From positions 1-44,186 of the forward strand of contig JAJDCE010000123.1 in assembly GCA_029260985.1 (NCBI GenBank): DNA of 44,186 nt, read 5' to 3'. A program made the translations under genes and the position numbers. The notes beneath the pieces were generated by a model. That model was not told the origin of the DNA, did not search any database, and was given only the letters and a program-made list of their open reading frames with translations. How positions within the stretch are numbered: the first letter of the stretch is position 1; every line of letters starts with the position of its first letter. Positions 1 through 8,110 of this stretch are shown piece by piece. This DNA comes from Patescibacteria group bacterium. GTDB lineage: Bacteria; Patescibacteriota; Gracilibacteria; UM-FILTER-43-11.

Positions 1-59
1 GCAAGACTTAAAATCTTGTTCCTTCGGGAGTGTGGGTTCGATTCCCACCCGCGGCACCA
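1..59 (+). tRNA. tRNA-Leu(UAA), 3' part only
   Basis: The gene is cut by the window edge. The anticodon stem (CAAGA/TCTTG) encloses the loop CTTAAAA, so the anticodon is TAA. A long variable arm (TTCCTTCGGGAG) marks a class II tRNA and fits leucine. The T arm GTGGG/CCCAC, the acceptor strand CCGCGGC, discriminator A and an encoded CCA (57-59) follow. Part of this 3' end is repeated just downstream (68-192). Confidence 0.93.
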
Positions 60-67
60 GCTCACCA

Positions 68-192
68 AGTGTGGGTTCGCATGAGCAAAGGAGCGACTGC
101 CGACAGGCAGAAAAGCGACTATTGCGAAGCTCGACCTCGGATCCTGATGAAATCGGGAGAGAATGCGAGAATTGACCACCCGCGGCACCAGC
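68..192 (+). repeat. Interrupted second copy of the tRNA-Leu 3' end
   Basis: Positions 68-79 repeat tRNA positions 29-40 exactly (variable-arm end and T-loop start). Positions 176-192 repeat tRNA positions 45-61 exactly (T-stem 3' strand, acceptor strand, CCA). In the tRNA only 4 bases separate these blocks; here 96 bases do (80-175). The insert has a short hairpin (CTGCC/GGCAG) and a stretch with TCGGGA words like those in the palindromic elements elsewhere in the window. It could be a scar of integration into the tRNA, or a tRNA-derived repeat. No coding sequence is visible in it. Confidence 0.7.
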
Positions 193-253
193 CTTCGCCA
201 AGGCTACGGCTGGCTTCGTCGGTGAAAATCTCACCTTTAACATAACGATTATT

Positions 254-733
254 ATGGAAAATACTCTCAAAAAGAAAGCTAAGGACTTCATGACCACGAA
301 TGTGATTGCGGTCAAAGAAAATGAGTCCATAAAACATCTCTTTAAAATTATGGACGAAGGTGCTATCCTGGGCGTCCCCGTTGTGGATGATAAGAATCAT
401 GTGATCGGGATGGTGACAGAATCAGATCTGATTGAACATTTCACTACTCTTAAAGCCCCACGCTCAATCAACTTGCTAGGGGGGATCGTTTACCTCGACA
501 ATATTGCTGAGTTTAACGAGAAGCTGAAAGATCACTGCGCAGAAACCGTAAAAGATATTATGTTCGAATCTGCACTTACTGTGACGGAAAACGCAACACT
601 GCTAGAGGTAATCAACCTGATGTCAGAAAAGAAGGTGTCTCGTCTCCCAGTAGTCAGCAAAAAGGATGAATTGGTGGGCATCATCACCCGCTCAGACATC
701 GTTCATCAGCTCGCCAAAGTCAAACAAGTTTAA
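254..733 (+). CDS. Two-CBS-domain (Bateman module) protein
   Basis: A 159-residue stand-alone CBS-pair protein. The first CBS domain spans about residues 8-65 (GMVTESDL at 52-59) and the second about 97-155 (GIITRSDIV at 142-150). A hydrophobic insert (about 68-95, LLGGIVYLDN) joins them, as in many bacterial CBS-pair proteins. Such modules usually bind adenine nucleotides and act as sensors; the ligand cannot be read from the sequence. There is no catalytic domain. The start has no SD and follows an AT-rich leader. bL25 begins 21 bp after the stop, so the two are probably co-transcribed. Confidence 0.9.
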   Translation: MENTLKKKAKDFMTTNVIAVKENESIKHLFKIMDEGAILGVPVVDDKNHVIGMVTESDLIEHFTTLKAPRSINLLGGIVYLDNIAEFNEKLKDHCAETVKDIMFESALTVTENATLLEVINLMSEKKVSRLPVVSKKDELVGIITRSDIVHQLAKVKQV

Positions 734-754
734 CTAATAATTTTCTTAAAGATC

Positions 755-1444
755 ATGGATAAAATTACACTAGATGTTACCGAAGGAGTTTACTCCACTG
801 CCAAAGAAGCCAGGCAAGCCGGTCGTATTCCTATGGCGTACTACGGTAAAGGTCAGGAAAACCGAGGTTTTTCGGTTGATTATCAAGATTTCCGACGCGC
901 TTACGAAAAAGGAGGTCGAAGCACAATTATGTATTTCAAAAGCGAAAAAGGAGGTGAATTCCCTGTTTTGGTACAGGATATTCAATACGCTCCAGTCACT
1001 GATGAAATGGCACATGTGGACGTGATGGCAGTTGATCTAAAGAATACAATCAAGACTCAAATTCCTCTAGTGCTTGTTGGAGTAATTCCTGCAGTTAAAG
1101 ATCTAGGTGGTAATTTGATTCAGAATAAAGACACTATCGAAGTTGAATGTCTTCCAAACGACCTAGTCACTAACATTGAGGTGGACGCCACTGGCTTAGT
1201 CGACTTCAACGCTTCCATCACAGTGGGAGATATTAAAGTGCCTGACACCATTAAGATTCTGGACGCTGAAGATATCAACGTAGCCACCGTTTCTGCTCCA
1301 CGCGCTGTGGTTGAGGAAGAAGAAGGTGCTGCTGAAGGTGAAGAAGGTGCTGAAGGTGAAGAAGGTGCTGAAGGTGCTGAAGGTGAAGAGGGTGAAAAGA
1401 AGAATGAAGGTGGCGAGAAGAAAGAAGAAGGGGGTGAAAAGTAA
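755..1444 (+). CDS. rplY: 50S ribosomal protein bL25 (CTC form)
   Basis: A 229-residue bL25 of the long CTC/TL5 type, which binds 5S rRNA in the large subunit. Residues 1-90 are the bL25 core (KEARQAGRIPMAYYGK near the start, then the VLVQDIQYAPVTDE strand). Residues about 98-185 are the C-terminal beta domain. The last 45 residues are a low-complexity acidic tail built from EGEEGA and EGA units encoded by a 9-bp DNA repeat. The tail is probably disordered; its length may vary between strains. No SD precedes the start. Confidence 0.93.
   Translation: MDKITLDVTEGVYSTAKEARQAGRIPMAYYGKGQENRGFSVDYQDFRRAYEKGGRSTIMYFKSEKGGEFPVLVQDIQYAPVTDEMAHVDVMAVDLKNTIKTQIPLVLVGVIPAVKDLGGNLIQNKDTIEVECLPNDLVTNIEVDATGLVDFNASITVGDIKVPDTIKILDAEDINVATVSAPRAVVEEEEGAAEGEEGAEGEEGAEGAEGEEGEKKNEGGEKKEEGGEK
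1318..1392 (+). repeat. 9-bp coding minisatellite in the bL25 tail
   Basis: Near-tandem GAAGGTGCT and GAAGGTGAA/GAAGAAGGT units encode the EGA/EGE/EEG tail of bL25. All units are multiples of three, so copy-number change would keep the frame. Confidence 0.75.
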
Positions 1445-1497
1445 TCACCTGACCACCAAATAATGCCTGATAAACAGGCGCGAGCCTTTGTCACACT

Positions 1498-2655
1498 ATG
1501 CCAAAACAAGACTTTATTCACCATCTTCGAGCGAGGATATCGCGCTTGCTGAATAAAAAGGTTCGCTTTGAGCTATGGTTCATCGTCGCTCTGATCTTCA
1601 CGGTTATTGTGGTATTTGTTTTAATTGAATGGATTTTTCTGTCGCTGACCACCTCAGTCCAGAAGCAACAGTACAATGTCGATCTATTAGATGAACGTTC
1701 AATCTACAACAGCTTTGAGCACAAGCTCAAGGATGATTTTAAACTGTTGTTCCGAGCCCAGCCCTCACTTCTGAATGGAGCCTCCATTGAGCAGAATGTT
1801 GCCAAAGGACAAGCCATGGCAGTGATAGTCGAAAACTACACACCTATTCGCCATATGCAGAAAGGTTTAGAGGGGGCAGCCATTGTTTACGAAGCTCCCG
1901 CAGAAGGGGGAATTACCCGATTTTTAGCCGTATACGATGGTGCACCCGTTGGAACCATTGGTCCAGTTCGTAGTGCCCGACCCTACTTCATCTCGTGGGC
2001 ATCAGAACTCAGAGCTGGCTACGTTCACATCGGTGGCAGTCCTGCGGCGCTTGAAAACCTAAAGAGTAATTTTCGAGTGTTTAATATCGACGAATTCTCG
2101 GACAGTAAAACCATCTGGAGGAATTACGATTATCTCGCCCCACACAATGCCTTCACATCCACCAACAACATCTTAAAGCGTTTGAATAAAGAAAAATATC
2201 GTCACCCCATTTCCGGCAAACGATTCCCTTTTAAGGAGGCTGACCCAGTGTCTGGTGATATCGAAAACATTTCTATCGATTTCTCTATCAATCCATATAA
2301 GGTCAAATACGTTTACGACTCAAAAACCAAAACTTATGATCGCTATAATGGGGGCAAACGTCATTTCGAAATCAGCCCAGCCAACATCATAGTACAATTT
2401 GTCGAAACCAAAGTGCTAGACGCTGTCGGACGCCTCTACGTTCAAACTCACGGAACTGGGAAGGCACTGGTTTTTCGCGACGGAAAAGTGATTGAGGGCA
2501 CTTGGGAAAAAGATGCCTCAATCAATAGCGATGATCAGGATATGAGCCAAAGCTGGACGAAGTATTTTGATAAAGAAGGAAAAGAAATTGAGCTTAATAA
2601 GGGGCAAATATGGATAGAGGTCGTACCAGAAGATAGGCCGGTGAATTATTTCTAA
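1498..2655 (+). CDS. Membrane-anchored DUF3048 (YerB-like) protein
   Basis: A 385-residue protein with one N-terminal membrane anchor (about 26-50) after a basic cytoplasmic tail, so the bulk probably lies outside the membrane. Residues about 95-240 match the N-terminal DUF3048 domain, including the run VRSARPYFISWASE and the HIGGSP segment. Residues about 265-380 match the C-terminal DUF3048 half. YerB of Bacillus is the best-known relative and is a lipoprotein; this copy has a plain anchor instead of a lipobox. The biochemical function of the family is unknown to me. queA starts 5 bp after the stop. Confidence 0.85.
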   Translation: MPKQDFIHHLRARISRLLNKKVRFELWFIVALIFTVIVVFVLIEWIFLSLTTSVQKQQYNVDLLDERSIYNSFEHKLKDDFKLLFRAQPSLLNGASIEQNVAKGQAMAVIVENYTPIRHMQKGLEGAAIVYEAPAEGGITRFLAVYDGAPVGTIGPVRSARPYFISWASELRAGYVHIGGSPAALENLKSNFRVFNIDEFSDSKTIWRNYDYLAPHNAFTSTNNILKRLNKEKYRHPISGKRFPFKEADPVSGDIENISIDFSINPYKVKYVYDSKTKTYDRYNGGKRHFEISPANIIVQFVETKVLDAVGRLYVQTHGTGKALVFRDGKVIEGTWEKDASINSDDQDMSQSWTKYFDKEGKEIELNKGQIWIEVVPEDRPVNYF

Positions 2656-2660
2656 AGCTT

Positions 2661-3746
2661 ATGAACCTATCTGAATTCGACTACCATTTACCAAAAGAGC
2701 TGATCGCTCAGACCCCACTTGAGGAGCGTGATCACTCTAAATTAATGGTGTTGAATCGAAATAACGAAACCATCAAGCACCACTCATTTTTCGACTTACC
2801 AGACCTCCTAGACCCTGACTCTGTATTGGTTTTTAACGAATCCCGGGTAATTCCTGCGCGCATTAAATTTAAATTGGGGAACGGTAATGCTGAAGTTTTA
2901 CTGATCAAACCAATCCATGATGATGTTTGGGAGTGTATGGTTCGTCCAGGGCAAAAATTTCAACCCAAAGCTGATATGCAGATCGATCCTAATTGTTCTC
3001 TGCACATCAAAAATATTACGCCACATGGGCTTCGGACGATCCAGTTTAAGTGCAATAATTTCAACGAATGGCTGAAGGTAAATGGCAAAACTCCAACCCC
3101 ACCCTATATAAAAGATTATGAAGGCGATCCCGAACGTTACCAAACGGTTTACGCCAAAACAGAAGGATCTGTCGCAGCACCCACAGCAGGTTTCCATTTC
3201 ACCGATCAGGTCTTTGAGCGCTTAAAGGCAAAAGGGATTCAAACTGAATTTGCCACCTTACACGTAGGCCTTGGCACCTTTCAATCGGTCAAAACAGACA
3301 ACATCAAAGATCACCAGATGCATAGCGAATGGTTTAGCCTGTCCGATGAGGTCGCCAATCGTCTAAACAAAGCCAAGCAGGAAGGTAAAAAAATTGTAGC
3401 TGTGGGTACTACAGCCGTCCGTGTGCTCGAATCCTGCAGCGCTGAAGATGGCGCACTAAAGCCTCAATCGGGTGAAACCAATATCTTTATTTACCCAGGA
3501 TACAAATGGAAGTTTGTCGATCAATTGATCACCAATTTTCATGTGCCAAAAAGCACACTTCTCATGTTGGTAAGTTCGCTTGCATCCCCTGTGTCATCTT
3601 CGGGTTCAACCCGGAGATCTATAGATTCCCGATCGGGGTCGGGAATGACAATGGAGGGAAGGGACTTCATCCTGAAGGCTTATGAGGAAGCCAAAAAAGA
3701 AGGCTATCGCTTCTTTAGTTTCGGTGATTCCATGCTCATCCAATAA
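2661..3746 (+). CDS. queA: S-adenosylmethionine:tRNA ribosyltransferase-isomerase
   Basis: QueA moves the ribosyl part of SAM onto 7-aminomethyl-7-deazaguanine in tRNA, giving epoxyqueuosine at the wobble position. The protein is 361 residues. Clear signatures are the FDYHLPKELIAQTP start, VFNESRVIPAR (58-68), AAPTAGFHF (172-180), HVGLGTFQ (201-208), NFHVPKSTLLMLVSS and the C-terminal FFSFGDSMLI. Residues 309-332 (SPVSSSG to GMTME) are an insertion between LVSSLA and GRDFILKAYEEA, which are adjacent in ordinary QueA. It is encoded by a palindromic element and keeps the frame, so the gene is probably still functional. Confidence 0.95.
   Translation: MNLSEFDYHLPKELIAQTPLEERDHSKLMVLNRNNETIKHHSFFDLPDLLDPDSVLVFNESRVIPARIKFKLGNGNAEVLLIKPIHDDVWECMVRPGQKFQPKADMQIDPNCSLHIKNITPHGLRTIQFKCNNFNEWLKVNGKTPTPPYIKDYEGDPERYQTVYAKTEGSVAAPTAGFHFTDQVFERLKAKGIQTEFATLHVGLGTFQSVKTDNIKDHQMHSEWFSLSDEVANRLNKAKQEGKKIVAVGTTAVRVLESCSAEDGALKPQSGETNIFIYPGYKWKFVDQLITNFHVPKSTLLMLVSSLASPVSSSGSTRRSIDSRSGSGMTMEGRDFILKAYEEAKKEGYRFFSFGDSMLIQ
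3585..3656 (+). mobile_element. Palindromic element inserted in frame in queA
   Basis: The 72-bp insertion contains a 59-bp core (3592-3650) bounded by inverted ends TGTCAT/ATGACA. The core holds two inverted-repeat arms, CGGGTTCAACCCG and a CCCGATCGGG-type arm, on either side of AGATCTATAGATT. It adds 24 residues rich in Ser, Arg and Gly to QueA. The arrangement recalls Rickettsia palindromic elements, which also sit in frame inside genes. The extent is inferred from where the QueA family pattern breaks and resumes. Confidence 0.8.
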
Positions 3747-3932
3747 TTACCGAGCTGATTCAGGACTTCCTTGGCAAAAGTTCGCTTCATCCATCATTGT
3801 TAAAAGAGCGCTTAATTGGTCTCTATCATCTGCAGCCACTTCATTTATTGAAAGACCGAGAGACCGAACACCTGCAGGGTTGTTATGGTCAAGATCAGCA
3901 AGGGGATCTAAATCTCTTTCTGGATTATTCAT
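3747..3932 (-). CDS. Small hypothetical protein (61 aa)
   Basis: I do not recognise this acidic 61-residue protein. It starts MNNPERDLDPLADLDHNN and has no membrane segment. Its stop lies directly against the queA stop, convergently. A good promoter on the same strand (TTGACA, 17 bp, TTTAAT) ends about 39 bp upstream of the start, which is the main reason for calling it real. The remaining stretch up to 4083 shows nothing more than this promoter and AT-rich sequence. Confidence 0.5.
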   Translation of the reverse strand: MNNPERDLDPLADLDHNNPAGVRSLGLSINEVAADDRDQLSALLTMMDEANFCQGSPESAR

Positions 3933-3970
3933 ATTAGTGGGGGCTAATTTATAAAGGGCTTCTTGCCTGC

Positions 3971-3999
3971 ATTAAATCAACCTATTGAATGATTGTCAA
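3971..3999 (-). promoter_or_regulatory. Sigma70-type promoter for the 61-aa gene
   Basis: On the minus strand TTGACA (3994-3999) is followed after 17 bp by TTTAAT (3971-3976), upstream of the small gene ending at 3747. Confidence 0.5.
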
Positions 4000-4083
4000 A
4001 TTAAAATATAATCTTAAAAAAGTATACTCTGAATTGAGGGGTGATAGTTACACTTAAGCTTCTGAGCTCAAGCCCAATATTGG

Positions 4084-4749
4084 TTAAACAATCCTGATCT
4101 TTTTTTCCAACATGCTTATAAATCTTGCAGTCGATTCTTCAATATGCGTAACCAGCGCATTCTCCCCTCTATCTTTGAGTAAGTTGATGATCTGATCAAT
4201 CAAGACATATATCCTATTGGCCTGATCAGGCCTGAAAGCGCTTGGAGGCGGCAAAAGTTCTTTATTGAATATCCCTCTAAGTGCGCCTTCTACAGAGTCG
4301 CGGAAATACGTGGTATCAGCTCCTCCTTTCAGCTCCTCTAATTGTATTAACATCGCTTCACACATTACCGTAAAAGAATGAGGTTGAAGTACTTTATTGC
4401 ATTCTCCCCGTACCTCCTGACTTATTTCTTCTGATGAAACTGGTGTATCTATAAATTCCTGTAAGTCCAGTATGGTGTCTGGTGGACAATTTTTCATATT
4501 GCCCAACAGAGCTATCGTCGTGCGTATTATAGGCTTCAGTCTTTGAGTCAATTCAGGGTTCATATTCTGAAGCCTATGTCTAAAAAGCATAAAATTAGAA
4601 ATTTCACTCCTGATTTCTCCAGACAATAAGTTATAGTCATCAACTTCCTTTAGGTCGGGATTAATATTTTCTTCAAAACAAAACAGCCATTGAATGCCTG
4701 AATATTCAGCCGATGATATACTTCTTTGCGATGCGTCTGGGTTGGGCAT
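4084..4749 (-). CDS. Hypothetical helical protein (221 aa)
   Basis: I do not recognise a named family. The protein is mostly helical, soluble and slightly acidic. Residues around 70-85 read PIIRTTIALLGN, very like PIVQRTIVMLGN in the unrelated-locus protein at 42529-43626, so the two may be distant relatives. The end (ISMLEKKIRIV) is basic and hydrophobic. It is the third gene of a tight operon, starting 8 bp after the stop of the gene before it. Function unknown. Confidence 0.7.
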   Translation of the reverse strand: MPNPDASQRSISSAEYSGIQWLFCFEENINPDLKEVDDYNLLSGEIRSEISNFMLFRHRLQNMNPELTQRLKPIIRTTIALLGNMKNCPPDTILDLQEFIDTPVSSEEISQEVRGECNKVLQPHSFTVMCEAMLIQLEELKGGADTTYFRDSVEGALRGIFNKELLPPPSAFRPDQANRIYVLIDQIINLLKDRGENALVTHIEESTARFISMLEKKIRIV

Positions 4750-4757
4750 ATATAGTA

Positions 4758-5132
4758 TTAAATTCGATCTCTGGTTTCTACAGCGAGTTGACTAAGGGTT
4801 TTGGGAGATGTCACCTTCCTCACCATCTCCTTTAATGAAGGGTATTCTACTTCATTATCAGGTCCAGGCAGATCATAATCTAAAGTTTCATCAATCATTT
4901 CAAGAGCGGTACAAACATCCATGAGTAGTTTGTGGTCAAGCCTTGTAACTTCTTCAGGCCTAGAGCTGATCAGTTCAAATAAAAATTGAGTAAAGTCCAG
5001 CAAAACCATATCTGCTCTTTTGGGTATACTTTCAGCTGAATCGGTTTGTAACAATATGGGCATTATTTCAACCAGCTTATTGCTCCAGGCCACAAATTCC
5101 ATAGCTTCTGGTGGGGTTTCATTCAGGCTCAT
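4758..5132 (-). CDS. Hypothetical helical protein (124 aa)
   Basis: An acidic 124-residue protein with no family that I recognise, predicted helical, with no signal peptide or membrane segment. The core alternates Leu-rich helices (MVLLDFTQFLFELIS; LLMDVCTALEMIDETL). It starts 1 bp after the stop of the upstream gene and ends 8 bp before the next, so translation of the three is probably coupled. Confidence 0.68.
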   Translation of the reverse strand: MSLNETPPEAMEFVAWSNKLVEIMPILLQTDSAESIPKRADMVLLDFTQFLFELISSRPEEVTRLDHKLLMDVCTALEMIDETLDYDLPGPDNEVEYPSLKEMVRKVTSPKTLSQLAVETRDRI

Positions 5133-5133
5133 G

Positions 5134-5502
5134 CTAGTCGATTATATCTTTTAAAACATGCTTAATTTCTATCCCTAGATCAGGATCAAACCTTTCAAGC
5201 CTTTTTAGCACCTCCTGAACCAGCTGGATAGCCTCCTCTTGATGCTTAGGTCCAGAGAGTTCAAAAATACGCACAAAAGGGTAACTGATAAAAAGGTCTA
5301 CAAGCCCATCTCTTAAGCCACGTCGGTTATGAATCGAAGTTTCACATCGTTCCAACTCTTCACACAGTTGTTCCAATGAAGTAATAAATTGAGGCCTTCT
5401 TATTCGGTCAGCACATAACCTTCTCACTCTTTCTGAGACTTTTGCTTCAGGGGTGGGGGAAAACTTTGGGTTATCGGATGGTGTATTCATGGCGTTTGAC
5501 AT
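5134..5502 (-). CDS. Hypothetical helical protein (122 aa), first of operon
   Basis: A 122-residue helical protein of unknown family, with a polar N-terminus and a charged body (RVRRLCADRIRRPQFI; LVQEVLKRLERF). Two starts are possible: 5502, and the in-frame ATG four codons later (5490). A TTGACA box with TAATGT 18 bp later lies so close that TAATGT overlaps the first ATG. If that promoter is real, the second ATG is used and the mRNA is nearly leaderless. Confidence 0.66.
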   Translation of the reverse strand: MSNAMNTPSDNPKFSPTPEAKVSERVRRLCADRIRRPQFITSLEQLCEELERCETSIHNRRGLRDGLVDLFISYPFVRIFELSGPKHQEEAIQLVQEVLKRLERFDPDLGIEIKHVLKDIID

Positions 5503-5527
5503 TACACTAATTATTTAGTATTTGTCA
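5498..5527 (-). promoter_or_regulatory. Promoter overlapping the start of the three-gene operon
   Basis: On the minus strand TTGACA is followed after 18 bp by TAATGT, whose ATG is the first possible start codon of the gene at 5134-5502. The next in-frame ATG lies 8 bp beyond the -10 box, about where transcription would begin. Confidence 0.45.
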
Positions 5528-5600
5528 ATATAATCGAACACATTTAAAATAACAAGGAAGTTCTTCTGAAAGCATTCCAATCCACATAACTAAGCCAAGA

Positions 5601-7973
5601 TTATGCCGCCTCATCTTGCCGCCTCAGATAAGATGGCAGAAACAAAGGTGCCTTAAGACCTTTAACTTTCTTTGCAATATCCAGATCAGCCAGGTTGATT
5701 TTACCGATGTATAGATCTCGAAGGTCGCCGCCTTTTTGAATAAAATCCAGTATCTCCCGATAGCCTTTAAAGTAAACAAAATCTTTCGTGAAGGCTCCAG
5801 GCTTTGAAGTGTCCGAAAGTCCACGTTTAGCTTTTAAAGCGACTTTCCAGGCCCGATCGACACTGAACCCATGCTTAATAATCTCCGCGTAAACATCCGC
5901 AAAGGAGCCGTGCAATGCAGTGTAAATCCCCACAACCGAAGACGCAGGCCAGTATTTCTTTTCAGTCTCACTCGATTCAGTCCGCTCTTGGTTATAAACC
6001 GCGAGCCCCTCTTCAGTCATCAAATAGTCCGCCAAGCCCCGTTGAAAAATCTTATAGGGCTGCTGGCTACCGTTCATAGCCGTAAATACGTGGGTTTCAA
6101 TTTCATGTGCGATGGTTCCCTTAATCCTGTCCTCAGAAAACGTAGCCCCCTCCCGGAGCATTACCGAATTTTCCTTACCGGCAATCGCATCAGAAACCAT
6201 ATCCGCTTTAATTTTTACGCTCCAGCCTTTTAGTCCGTTGTCCTCAATCGCTTGTTCAAATAACTTCTTAGCCTCTTTGGTGCTTAGAATTTTTGAAGTG
6301 CTGGGGAAGCTCTCGGGCATAGATACGATTTCCTTCACTGCCTCCCGTAAAATATGCTGATCAGGCGCTCCATATAAATGAATTGATTTTGCTGTAAAAG
6401 AATCCGAACCTCTCACTTCTAATAATTCAATTTTTCGCTTAATTTCATCAACTTTTTTACGCCACAAAATTCCAATAGGAGAATCGGGATATTCGATACG
6501 CTTGAGACGTGCATAAAGATTATTGGGGTCAAATTTCAACGCATTGTATTCAAATTGAGGATTGTAGGTCGGATCGACTAGAAACTTATTGTGCTCATCC
6601 TTTAAATTGGTTGGCTTTAAGTGATTGAGCAGTCTGATTTCACCATCAATTGCCACGATTTCATCATCAATCTTCTGTAAATCATCGGCTGAAAAATGAC
6701 GCACAATATGAGCCACGCTGGAAGAGTCTTTGCCCGCTTTTTCAGCCGCCATATGTCTGGTGGGATCAATGAGAAAATTTCTAAGATCCCGCTGGCCGAT
6801 AAGCATTTTATATTTTTTACCCCTAAAGTTTTCCGTATCAACAACAGTCTGAATACGGCTCCCCGACAGGCTGAATTTACAATAGCCATCATCTAACTTA
6901 ATTTCTTCCGCTACCGATTGATCCAAAACCGATTTTTCAATAGTAGGATCCATCTGAGCGATGATTTTCTTATTCCCTTTTTTACCAATTACCTCAATCC
7001 GTTCCAGATTTCCGATCACGGGCTTTTGAGGAGTTTTTTCCTCATCTTTATCTTCGATCTTATGACCAAAAATATCCTGCGCAATCCGAACTCCCTTTTC
7101 AGGTGTCGCCACTTTTATTCCTTCAATTCTTTCCAGTCGTTTTCGTAAGGGGGCCATATTGGCAATTTGCACCGCAAGCCCGGCACGGGCATTGATTTCC
7201 AAGAGAATTGGACCGCTTTTATCCAGAGCAATATCAATAGCCGCAAAACCCAGGTTGGTGATTTGCTGCACTCTTGAGGTGATGAGAAGAATGTCATCCC
7301 AATGAGGAATTTTCGTACCTCGTACAGGGCCATAGCCCGGAACACTATCAATTTCTTTATTGTATTGAGTCACATGGGTCATTTCCCCTTTGGCAATATC
7401 AATTCCAACCGCAACCCCTCCTAAATGCACATTGGCCTTACCTTGTGACTCCTCGGTAGGTAGACGGATCATCGCCATCACCGGAATGAGATTGTGAGCT
7501 ACAATTCGTAAATCCGGTAACCCCTTATAAGACATCTTATTAAAAGGTTCAGGCGCTTCCAGTCGCTGTTCAAAAAAAGCAAAATCAGAAATATTAGCCA
7601 GTGAATAACGGCCATCTAGAATATCCTGAACATGCCGCTGCATTGCTTCAAGGCTTACAATATCACCATTTGGGCTCACAAAATTGCGCCCTTTCCGATC
7701 AGAAATCACCAAAATCCCTTCACCTCCATAACCGGAGTTTGGCTTAACAACAAATGAGTTGGGGAGTGTGTTCCAGTCAAAACTTTTTAACTCCTTTTTG
7801 TCCTGGATAGAACCAAAGAGTTTAGCCACAGGAATTCCTCGGGCCGATAGAAAATTTTTGGTTTTCATCTTACTATCCGCCATCATAATGGCTTTTTTTG
7901 GGTTATACGCTCTGATGTATTTCAGGCTCCGGGCGTTGATCCCGAGCAGACCTGGATTATGTAAAAACCACAT
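5601..7973 (-). CDS. RimK-like ATP-grasp ligase / retropepsin-like / DUF1704 metallopeptidase fusion
   Basis: A 790-residue protein with three parts. Residues about 30-290 are a RimK-type ATP-grasp ligase: VVKPNSGYGGEG (75-86) binds ATP and EINARAG (259-265) carries the metal-binding Glu and Asn. Residues about 315-410 resemble the RimB-like 'ATP-dependent zinc protease' family (PF05618, retropepsin fold), ending LIGQRDLRNFLIDPTRH; the expected DTG is MDPT (341-344), so this part may be inactive. Residues about 420-790 match DUF1704, the family of eukaryotic MATCAP tubulin carboxypeptidases, with HEIETH (623-628) and TEEGLAVY (653-660). No signal peptide is seen. Substrate unknown: addition and removal of amino acids on a peptide tail is my inference. 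It lies downstream of the PKD-7TM gene. Confidence 0.85.
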   Translation of the reverse strand: MWFLHNPGLLGINARSLKYIRAYNPKKAIMMADSKMKTKNFLSARGIPVAKLFGSIQDKKELKSFDWNTLPNSFVVKPNSGYGGEGILVISDRKGRNFVSPNGDIVSLEAMQRHVQDILDGRYSLANISDFAFFEQRLEAPEPFNKMSYKGLPDLRIVAHNLIPVMAMIRLPTEESQGKANVHLGGVAVGIDIAKGEMTHVTQYNKEIDSVPGYGPVRGTKIPHWDDILLITSRVQQITNLGFAAIDIALDKSGPILLEINARAGLAVQIANMAPLRKRLERIEGIKVATPEKGVRIAQDIFGHKIEDKDEEKTPQKPVIGNLERIEVIGKKGNKKIIAQMDPTIEKSVLDQSVAEEIKLDDGYCKFSLSGSRIQTVVDTENFRGKKYKMLIGQRDLRNFLIDPTRHMAAEKAGKDSSSVAHIVRHFSADDLQKIDDEIVAIDGEIRLLNHLKPTNLKDEHNKFLVDPTYNPQFEYNALKFDPNNLYARLKRIEYPDSPIGILWRKKVDEIKRKIELLEVRGSDSFTAKSIHLYGAPDQHILREAVKEIVSMPESFPSTSKILSTKEAKKLFEQAIEDNGLKGWSVKIKADMVSDAIAGKENSVMLREGATFSEDRIKGTIAHEIETHVFTAMNGSQQPYKIFQRGLADYLMTEEGLAVYNQERTESSETEKKYWPASSVVGIYTALHGSFADVYAEIIKHGFSVDRAWKVALKAKRGLSDTSKPGAFTKDFVYFKGYREILDFIQKGGDLRDLYIGKINLADLDIAKKVKGLKAPLFLPSYLRRQDEAA

Positions 7974-7977
7974 ATTA

Positions 7978-8017
7978 ATTTCAGATTTCAGATTTCAGAT
8001 TTCAGATTTTGTATTCA
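7978..8017. repeat. Short tandem repeat, TTTCAGA unit
   Basis: About four tandem copies of a 7-bp word (ATTTCAG) lie directly upstream of the start of the 790-residue protein. A looser set of related words (CAGAAAT, GCGAAAT) continues to about 8070. Confidence 0.75.
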
Positions 8018-8075
8018 ATTTAGCATTTATACATTTGACATTTGATTCAGAAATCAGAAATGCGAAATGCGAATT

Positions 8076-8110
8076 CTGAAGAATAATTTTCTCTGAAAAT
8101 TATTCTTCAG
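8076..8110 (-). terminator. Perfect 16-bp hairpin at the end of the 7TM gene
   Basis: CTGAAGAATAATTTTC (8076-8091) and its exact complement (8095-8110) are separated by 3 bases. The hairpin covers the last codons and the stop of the 7TM gene. It has no T-run after it, so it may mark or protect an mRNA 3' end rather than act as a classic terminator. Confidence 0.5.

Noticed and set aside
30..245. Open frame over the tRNA-Leu 3' end and its copy
   Set aside because: It runs through a tRNA and repeats, and has no protein-like composition.
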